Assembly: GCA_018679695.1 (NCBI GenBank)
Contig: JAHHKH010000287.1
Coordinates: forward strand, 1-11,882
Reading direction: 5' to 3'
Length of the DNA stretch: 11,882 nucleotides
DNA from: Maribacter sp.
Lineage (GTDB): Bacteria > Bacteroidota > Bacteroidia > Flavobacteriales > Flavobacteriaceae
In this document: positions 7,293-11,882 of the stretch, in pieces
Layout: each line of letters opens with the position of its first letter
Numbering within the stretch: position 1 is the first letter of the stretch
Position numbers and translations under genes: made by a program
The notes under the pieces: generated by a model
Database searches by the model: none
The model's input: the letters and a program-made list of their open reading frames with translations, nothing else
What the model was told of the DNA's origin: nothing

Positions 7293-7315
7293 ATTCCTTG
7301 AAAGGAATTGAAAGG
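7293..7315. promoter_or_regulatory. Palindrome and tandem 8-mer upstream of the Moco operon (candidate operator)
   Basis: Positions 7293-7308 form a perfect palindrome with 7-bp arms, ATTCCTT and AAGGAAT, around a 2-bp centre. Overlapping it, the 8-mer TTGAAAGG occurs twice (7298-7305 and 7308-7315), spaced 10 bp apart, one helical turn. The element lies 34-56 bp upstream of the small-subunit start on the minus strand, next to the weak -7 box at 7317-7324, where a repressor or activator would act. No known regulator motif is recognised; binding is inferred from symmetry and position only. Confidence 0.4.
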
Positions 7316-7316
7316 T

Positions 7317-7344
7317 CAAAAATCGTTGTTCCAAGTTAATCAAA
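7317..7344 (-). promoter_or_regulatory. Weak candidate promoter for the leftward Moco operon
   Basis: On the minus strand GATTTTTG (7324-7317) is one mismatch from the Bacteroidetes -7 element TAnnTTTG. TTTG at 7344-7341 lies 16 bp upstream of it, slightly short of the usual spacing to the -33 element. Transcription would start roughly 50 bp before the small-subunit ATG. This is the best candidate in the intergenic region, but it is not a strong match. Confidence 0.25.
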
Positions 7345-7440
7345 AAATGCTTGGAGCTTTTTTAATAGTAAATATTTTAACCTTTTTTTAAGTTAATAAC
7401 TTTGATTAAAAATATGCTGATCCTATTTAGCCTATTACCC

Positions 7441-7448
7441 TATTTTTG
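7441..7448 (+). promoter_or_regulatory. Bacteroidetes-type -7 box (TATTTTTG) for the methyltransferase gene
   Basis: TATTTTTG matches TAnnTTTG exactly and ends 5 bp before the ATG at 7454. A start site a few bases downstream would give an mRNA with almost no leader. No clear -33 TTTG is found at the expected distance; the nearest TTTG, at 7401, is 36 bp away. The absence of a Shine-Dalgarno sequence agrees with a very short leader. Confidence 0.5.
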
Positions 7449-7453
7449 CAATA

Positions 7454-8263
7454 ATGGGTAATTCAAAAGAAATAAACAGTTTGCAGAATCCCTTGGTGAA
7501 GCAGATTGTCCAACTAAAGGAAAAATCACGGGAGAGAAGAAACCAGGGTTTATTTGTTTTAGAAGGACAACGGGAATTGGTCTTGGCTATAAAAGCGGAT
7601 TACCAAATAAAGACCTTACTTTATTTTGCTGGTATTATGCCCAAGGATACCGTTCTTCAATTATTAAAGGATGCCAACAACCTGCCTGAACTGATTGAAG
7701 TTTCAAATGCAGTCTATGAAAAAATAGCATATCGTGGTTCAACGGAAGGTGTCGTAGCATTGGTTAGATCTAAAGACCATGCATTAAAGGACCTTAATCC
7801 ACTAAAGGATAATGCACTCATTCTTGTCGCCGAGGCACCTGAAAAACCTGGTAACATTGGTGCCCTATTGCGCACTGCCGATGCGGCAAATTTAGATGCA
7901 GTACTTATCGCAAATCCAAAAGGCGACCTTTATAATCCCAATATTATTCGCTCTAGCGTGGGTTGTATATTCACAAATAGTATTGCTGTTGCCAGCTCTA
8001 AGGATATTATTGATTTTCTAAAAGAAAAAAAAATCAACATTTTTTGTGCAGCCTTGACTGCGTCGAACGAATATACCAAAACGGATTTTACCAATGCTTC
8101 TGCCATTGTTGTAGGCACAGAATCCACAGGATTGTCCAAGGAATGGTTAAACGCATCGAGCCAAAACATCATTATACCCATGGAAGGTGAAATTGATTCG
8201 ATGAATGTTTCAGTATCGGCCGCAATACTTATATTTGAAGCCAAACGGCAAAGAGCTTTATAA
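7454..8263 (+). CDS. SpoU/TrmH-family RNA 2'-O-methyltransferase
   Basis: The 269-residue protein has an N-terminal SpoU substrate-binding domain (about 5-105, with FVLEGQREL at 34-42) and a C-terminal SPOUT (trefoil-knot) methyltransferase domain. Motif 1 is KPGNIGALLRTAD (131-143) with the catalytic-type N134 and R140. Motif 2 is VVGTESTGLS (219-228) with E223. Motif 3 is IPMEGEIDSMNVSVSAAI (241-258) with N251. It should transfer a methyl group from SAM to a ribose 2'-OH in rRNA or tRNA; the exact nucleotide cannot be decided from sequence. It starts the rightward gene run, divergent from the Moco operon, and lies 41 bp before the protease gene. An A9 run at 8025-8033 is in frame. Confidence 0.93.
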   Translation: MGNSKEINSLQNPLVKQIVQLKEKSRERRNQGLFVLEGQRELVLAIKADYQIKTLLYFAGIMPKDTVLQLLKDANNLPELIEVSNAVYEKIAYRGSTEGVVALVRSKDHALKDLNPLKDNALILVAEAPEKPGNIGALLRTADAANLDAVLIANPKGDLYNPNIIRSSVGCIFTNSIAVASSKDIIDFLKEKKINIFCAALTASNEYTKTDFTNASAIVVGTESTGLSKEWLNASSQNIIIPMEGEIDSMNVSVSAAILIFEAKRQRAL

Positions 8264-8304
8264 TGACAACTTTTTGCTGAGCCAGATTACACCAAAAACA
8301 TATT

Positions 8305-9537
8305 ATGACCGCTTCCTCCCTGTTTTACGTTATTATTGCCATATTGGTGATTGAATTTGTTATTGAAACGATACTCGATTACCTAAATTCCAAACGCTAC
8401 CGGGATCCGATACCAGAGGATCTACAAGATGTATTCGATGCCGATGAATATCAAAAATCCCAGAATTATAAAATGATGAATTATAAATTCGGGCTTTTGA
8501 CCTCCGGATTTTCACTATTGCTCACCTTGGGATTTTTGATTTTTGGAGGGTTTGACTGGTTGGATGGAATTGCACGCGGTATTTCTGACAATTCTATTAT
8601 CATGGCCCTTGTATTCTTTGCAAGCATCATGATCGGAAGTGATATTATCACGACACCTTTTGCCTACTACAAGACATTTGTAATCGAGGAAAAATTCGGT
8701 TTTAACAAGACTACAAAAACTACATTTTTACTTGATAAACTAAAAGGTTATATAATGATGGCAATCATAGGGGGGGGCATCACTGCCTTGATCATTTGGT
8801 TTTTTGAGTGGGCAGGCACTGATTTTTGGATCTATGCATGGGTTGTAGTGTCGGTTTTCACCTTGATTATGAACCTATTTTACAGCAGACTCATAGTACC
8901 CTTATTCAACAAACAAAAACCGCTGGAAGAAGGTAGTCTTAAAAGTAAAATAGAGTCCTATGCCCAGAAGGTGGGTTTCGAACTTAAAAATGTTTTCGTG
9001 ATAGATGGTTCCAAAAGATCAACTAAGGCGAATGCTTATTTCTCTGGTTTCGGAAAAGAAAAAAGGGTAACCCTTTACGACACTTTGATCAATGATTTGG
9101 AAGAAGATGAGATCGTTGCCGTTTTGGCACATGAGGTTGGTCATTACAAACGTAACCATATTATTTTCAATATTTTGAGCTCAGTTTTGCTTATGGGATT
9201 CACCCTTTTTCTTTTGTCATTGTTCATTAACAATCCCGAAATTTCCAAGGCCATAGGCGTATCTCAACCAAGCTTTCATGCGGCCCTGATAGGATTTGGT
9301 ATACTTTATAGTCCATTTTCCGAATTGACCGGGTTGATCATGAATTATTTATCGCGTAAATTCGAATTTCAGGCCGATGATTATGCAAAGCATACGTTTG
9401 CAGCCATGCCATTGGTAACATCACTGAAGAAGCTTTCCAAGAACAGTTTGAGCAACCTTACCCCCCATCCTGCTTATGTTTTCATGCACTATTCACACCC
9501 ACCATTGATCGAACGTGTCAAGAACTTAAAGGCATGA
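8305..9537 (+). CDS. M48-family integral membrane zinc metallopeptidase (Ste24/CAAX protease 1-like)
   Basis: The protein has 410 residues, several membrane segments (near 5-25, 62-82, 98-115, 150-170, 176-200 and two after 285), and the zinc motif HEVGH with H276, E277 and H280. The third zinc ligand is E354 in EFQADDYAK. Size and layout match the bacterial Ste24/CAAX-protease-1 group, with its N-terminal M48 extension domain. Bacteria do not prenylate proteins, so the likely job is turnover of damaged or misfolded membrane proteins, an inference from relatives. It follows the methyltransferase gene by 41 bp without an obvious promoter and may share its transcript. A run of eight G (8770-8777), at codons 156-158, is unusual in this AT-rich sequence; slippage there would stop the protein before its active site. 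Confidence 0.94.
   Translation: MTASSLFYVIIAILVIEFVIETILDYLNSKRYRDPIPEDLQDVFDADEYQKSQNYKMMNYKFGLLTSGFSLLLTLGFLIFGGFDWLDGIARGISDNSIIMALVFFASIMIGSDIITTPFAYYKTFVIEEKFGFNKTTKTTFLLDKLKGYIMMAIIGGGITALIIWFFEWAGTDFWIYAWVVVSVFTLIMNLFYSRLIVPLFNKQKPLEEGSLKSKIESYAQKVGFELKNVFVIDGSKRSTKANAYFSGFGKEKRVTLYDTLINDLEEDEIVAVLAHEVGHYKRNHIIFNILSSVLLMGFTLFLLSLFINNPEISKAIGVSQPSFHAALIGFGILYSPFSELTGLIMNYLSRKFEFQADDYAKHTFAAMPLVTSLKKLSKNSLSNLTPHPAYVFMHYSHPPLIERVKNLKA
8770..8777 (+). repeat. G8 homopolymer inside the M48 protease gene
   Basis: Eight consecutive G residues encode Gly-Gly-Gly (codons 156-158) in a membrane segment. In this AT-rich window such a tract stands out. The frame is intact in the sequence given. 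Confidence 0.8.
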
Positions 9538-9540
9538 TTT

Positions 9541-9581
9541 TTGTTGTGTATTGATAAGGATTGTGGTAATTTTAATTTAGC
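9541..9581 (+). promoter_or_regulatory. Candidate promoter region of the Rel/SpoT gene
   Basis: The 44-bp gap before the Rel/SpoT gene contains two overlapping near-matches to the Bacteroidetes promoter. One is TTG at 9551-9553, 19 bp, then TAATTTAG (9573-9580); the other is TTG at 9544-9546, 20 bp, then TAATTTTA (9567-9574). Each -7 element has one mismatch to TAnnTTTG. The first ends one base before the ATG at 9582, so it would give a leaderless transcript. Confidence 0.35.
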
Positions 9582-11786
9582 ATGACGCAGGCAACGATAG
9601 AAAAGGAAAACAAGCAAATTGCAAAGCAGTACAAAGAATTGCTACGTATTAGTTATCAAAATTTATCGGATGACGATAAAACACTGATTCGGCAGGCCTT
9701 TGAAATTGCTGTTGATGCACATAAGGAACAACGCAGAAAATCTGGGGAGGCCTATATATTCCACCCTATTGCCGTTGCCAAGATCGTTGCATCGGAAATA
9801 GGTCTTGACGCTGTATCTATTGCCTCAGCCCTTTTACATGATGTTGTCGAAGATACCGATTACACACTTGATGATATTGAGCGCATATTTGGTGAAACGG
9901 TTGCGCGTATCGTTGACGGTCTCACCAAGATTTCGCATCTTAAAAAAGACACGAATATTTCGCAACAGGCGGAAAATTTCCGTAAAATGTTGCTGACCTT
10001 ACACGACGATGTCAGGGTCATCATTATCAAGATTGCGGATCGCTACCACAATATGCTTACACTAGATGCGATGCCTGAACACAAGCAGGTGAAAATGGCA
10101 TCTGAAACCCTCTATATCTATGCCCCATTAGCGCACAGAATTGGCTTGTACAACATCAAGACCGAACTTGAAGACCTAAGTTTAAAATACACAGAGCCTG
10201 AGGTTTACAATGCTATTAGCAGTAAAATCGAGGAATCCAAGGAAGACCAACGGGTTTATATAAATTCCTTTACAAGTGTAATAAGTGAATCCTTGGATAA
10301 AGAAGGATTGAATTACGATATAAAAGGCAGGATGAAATCAATTTTCTCCATTCGGAAGAAAATGAAGGTTCAAAATGTTTCCTTTGATGAGATTTATGAC
10401 AAATTCGCTATCCGAATTATCTACAAATCGGATCGGGCAAATGAGAAGTTCCTGGCTTGGAAGATATATTCCATTGTTACAGATCACTTCACCCCTAATC
10501 CCGTTCGTTTGCGTGATTGGATATCATCACCTAAATCCACGGGGTATGAGGCCTTGCATATTACCGTGATGGGACCCAAGGGTAAGTGGGTTGAAGTACA
10601 GATCCGTAGTGAGCGTATGCATGAAATTGCGGAAAAGGGTTATGCGGCACATTTCAAGTACAAACATGGCAATCAAAAAGAACAGGGCATCGAAGTTTGG
10701 CTTAATAAATTGCAGGAGGCCCTGGAGAATTCGAATGCCAGCGCTGTAGATTTTGTTGAGGAGTTTAAATTGAACCTATACTCCAAGGAAATATTTGTCT
10801 TTACCCCTCTAGGTGAGTTAAAATCAATGCCAAAAGGAGCCACTCCCTTGGATTTTGCCTTTAATATCCATACCGAAGTGGGTATGCATACCCGTGGGGC
10901 AAAAGTAAATGGGAAATTAGTGCCTTTGAACACCACTTTAAAAAGTGGAGATCAAGTTGAAATAATTACCTCGCAACAAGCAAAACCAAATCAAAACTGG
11001 TTAGACTATGCTACTACCGCAAGGGCAAGGGCAAAGATAAAATCATCACTACGGGAAGAAAAGAAGTCTATTGCACAGGATGGTAAGGAAATACTTCGAA
11101 GAAAACTAAAATCCCAAAAAATTTCCGTCAATGAGGATACGATAAATAAAATGGTCGTTTTCTTTAAATTAAAGACCAGTCTGGATCTCTTTTACAGGGT
11201 CGGAATCGGTGCCATTGACAACCAGAAAATAAAAGATTTTGCCTCATCATACAACAACGCGTTCATTAGTTTCTTTAAAAGTAAGATAAGAAGAACACCC
11301 ATACCAGAAGGTATTGACAAAGAAGAGATTACCTCTAAATATGATATGCTTGTCTTCGGGAAGGAAGAGGAAAAATTGGATTATAAACTCTCAAAATGCT
11401 GTCACCCCATTCCAGGGGATGATGTCTTTGGCTTTATAAGTGTTAATGAAGGAATCAAGGTTCATAAAAAAAACTGTCCCAATGCCATATCTCTACAATC
11501 CAACTATGCCTATAGAATCATTAGTGCCAAATGGATAGATTCTTCACAAGAGGAATTTAGGTCCGAGATAGAACTTACAGGTATCGATAATATAGGATTG
11601 ATCAGTTCAATTACCGAGGTAATCACCACCTATATGAATGTGAACATGCGAAACCTGAATTTCAGTACTGATGGGGGTACTTTCACCGGCCGTATTACCG
11701 TAGTGGTCAAAAACAATAATATTCTTAAGAAATTGATCGATAACCTTAAGCAAATAAACGGTATTGACAAAGTTACCAGACTTTAA
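9582..11786 (+). CDS. rel: Bifunctional (p)ppGpp synthetase/hydrolase, Rel/SpoT family
   Basis: The 734-residue protein has the full long-RSH layout. An HD hydrolase domain (about 40-195) has H61, H86-D87, E90-D91 and the D153/N157 pair in DRYHNM. The synthetase domain (about 235-360) has D273 in YDKFAIR, GYEALH (321-326) and E338 in VEVQIRS. A TGS domain (about 402-465) opens EIFVFTPLGE. A zinc-finger-like region has C606, C607, H628 and C632. A C-terminal ACT domain runs from about 664 to 734. It makes and breaks the starvation alarmone (p)ppGpp. The intact hydrolase residues argue against a synthesis-only RelA, and the synthetase residues argue against a hydrolase-only form. It is preceded by a possible own promoter in a 44-bp gap. 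Confidence 0.96.
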   Translation: MTQATIEKENKQIAKQYKELLRISYQNLSDDDKTLIRQAFEIAVDAHKEQRRKSGEAYIFHPIAVAKIVASEIGLDAVSIASALLHDVVEDTDYTLDDIERIFGETVARIVDGLTKISHLKKDTNISQQAENFRKMLLTLHDDVRVIIIKIADRYHNMLTLDAMPEHKQVKMASETLYIYAPLAHRIGLYNIKTELEDLSLKYTEPEVYNAISSKIEESKEDQRVYINSFTSVISESLDKEGLNYDIKGRMKSIFSIRKKMKVQNVSFDEIYDKFAIRIIYKSDRANEKFLAWKIYSIVTDHFTPNPVRLRDWISSPKSTGYEALHITVMGPKGKWVEVQIRSERMHEIAEKGYAAHFKYKHGNQKEQGIEVWLNKLQEALENSNASAVDFVEEFKLNLYSKEIFVFTPLGELKSMPKGATPLDFAFNIHTEVGMHTRGAKVNGKLVPLNTTLKSGDQVEIITSQQAKPNQNWLDYATTARARAKIKSSLREEKKSIAQDGKEILRRKLKSQKISVNEDTINKMVVFFKLKTSLDLFYRVGIGAIDNQKIKDFASSYNNAFISFFKSKIRRTPIPEGIDKEEITSKYDMLVFGKEEEKLDYKLSKCCHPIPGDDVFGFISVNEGIKVHKKNCPNAISLQSNYAYRIISAKWIDSSQEEFRSEIELTGIDNIGLISSITEVITTYMNVNMRNLNFSTDGGTFTGRITVVVKNNNILKKLIDNLKQINGIDKVTRL

Positions 11787-11818
11787 TAACCAAGGCCAAT
11801 TTTATTAAATTTTAGCTG

Positions 11819-11826
11819 TACATTTG
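11819..11826 (+). promoter_or_regulatory. Bacteroidetes -7 box (TACATTTG) before the gene at the right edge
   Basis: TACATTTG matches TAnnTTTG exactly and is followed by CATAATA. It lies 24 bp before the ATG at 11851. No convincing -33 TTG is seen about 20 bp upstream. It implies that the following gene has its own promoter rather than relying on read-through from the Rel/SpoT gene. Confidence 0.5.
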
Positions 11827-11850
11827 CATAATAATGCAGTGATTGTTGTT

Positions 11851-11882
11851 ATGGCTCCTAACAAGAACCAGGAAATTGTAAA
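11851..11882 (+). CDS. Start of a protein-coding gene cut by the window edge (possibly Fur-family regulator)
   Basis: From the ATG at 11851 the frame is open to the edge and reads MAPNKNQEIV. An earlier ATG at 11834 stops after two codons, so 11851 is the likely start. In many flavobacteria the Rel/SpoT gene is followed by a Fur-type repressor gene whose protein opens in a similar way, with a polar start and an EIVK-like helix. With ten residues this stays a guess from context. The exact -7 box 24 bp upstream supports a real gene here. Confidence 0.45.
   Translation, partial: MAPNKNQEIV

Noticed and set aside
7260..7343. N-terminal extension of the Fe-S subunit to an ATG at 7343
   Set aside because: The 28 extra residues do not resemble the family, and the frame covers the intergenic palindrome; the ATG at 7259 gives the normal family N-terminus.
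7260..7453. Moco riboswitch upstream of the operon
   Set aside because: The Moco RNA motif is a long multi-helix structure; only a short palindrome and AT-rich sequence are present here.
8025..8033. A9 run in the methyltransferase gene as a programmed frameshift site
   Set aside because: A runs are common in AT-rich genomes, the zero frame is full length with all motifs, and no overlapping frame of interest follows.
11787..11850. Rho-independent terminator after the Rel/SpoT gene
   Set aside because: No GC-rich hairpin followed by a T run is visible in this gap.
1..11882. Mobile element, phage, toxin-antitoxin or CRISPR island
   Set aside because: No transposase, integrase, long terminal repeats, repeat-spacer array or sharp composition change was seen; all genes are recognised metabolic or housekeeping families.

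Overview
The window reads as AT-rich chromosomal DNA from a marine-type member of the Flavobacteriaceae (Bacteroidetes). The evidence is TAnnTTTG promoter boxes lying almost on the start codons, few Shine-Dalgarno sequences, a Bacteroidetes-style Rel/SpoT, and an isoquinoline-oxidoreductase-type molybdoenzyme. The genus is not determinable; a Maribacter/Zobellia/Arenibacter-like origin is a guess.

Left part (1-7259, all minus strand): one tightly packed molybdenum-cofactor (Moco) operon. In transcription order it holds a [2Fe-2S] small subunit and a Tat-exported molybdenum-binding large subunit of a xanthine-oxidase-family dehydrogenase (IorA/IorB-like), then moaD, moaE, moaA, moaC, mobA, a moeB-rhodanese fusion, a TauE/SafE-family membrane transporter, and the first 29 codons of moeA, cut by the window edge. 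Gaps are 0-21 bp, and many genes overlap (1, 4, 17 and 17 nt, or a 22-nt optional overlap at moaA). The operon can therefore make molybdopterin from GTP (MoaA, MoaC), add the dithiolene sulfur (MoaD, MoaE, MoeB-rhodanese), insert molybdate (MoeA), attach a nucleotide (MobA), and supply one molybdoenzyme that uses the product. No mogA/moaB, modABC or xdhC homologue is visible.

Centre (7260-7453): a 194-bp divergent intergenic region with a palindrome and a tandem TTGAAAGG repeat upstream of the Moco operon, and a TATTTTTG -7 box immediately before the rightward gene.

Right part (7454-11882, all plus strand): housekeeping genes. These are a SpoU/TrmH-family RNA 2'-O-methyltransferase, an M48/Ste24-type integral-membrane zinc protease, a full-length bifunctional Rel/SpoT (p)ppGpp synthetase-hydrolase, and the first codons of another gene, perhaps a Fur-family regulator. 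I see no mobile element, CRISPR array, tRNA or rRNA.

Nothing here is clearly a brand-new system. The points most worth a second look are the Moco operon's departures from the textbook set: a TauE-type transporter inside it, a MoeB without its zinc cysteines, a MobA-type (GTP) transferase beside an enzyme class that usually uses the cytosine dinucleotide cofactor, and a molybdoenzyme that appears to be both a Tat substrate and a lipoprotein.
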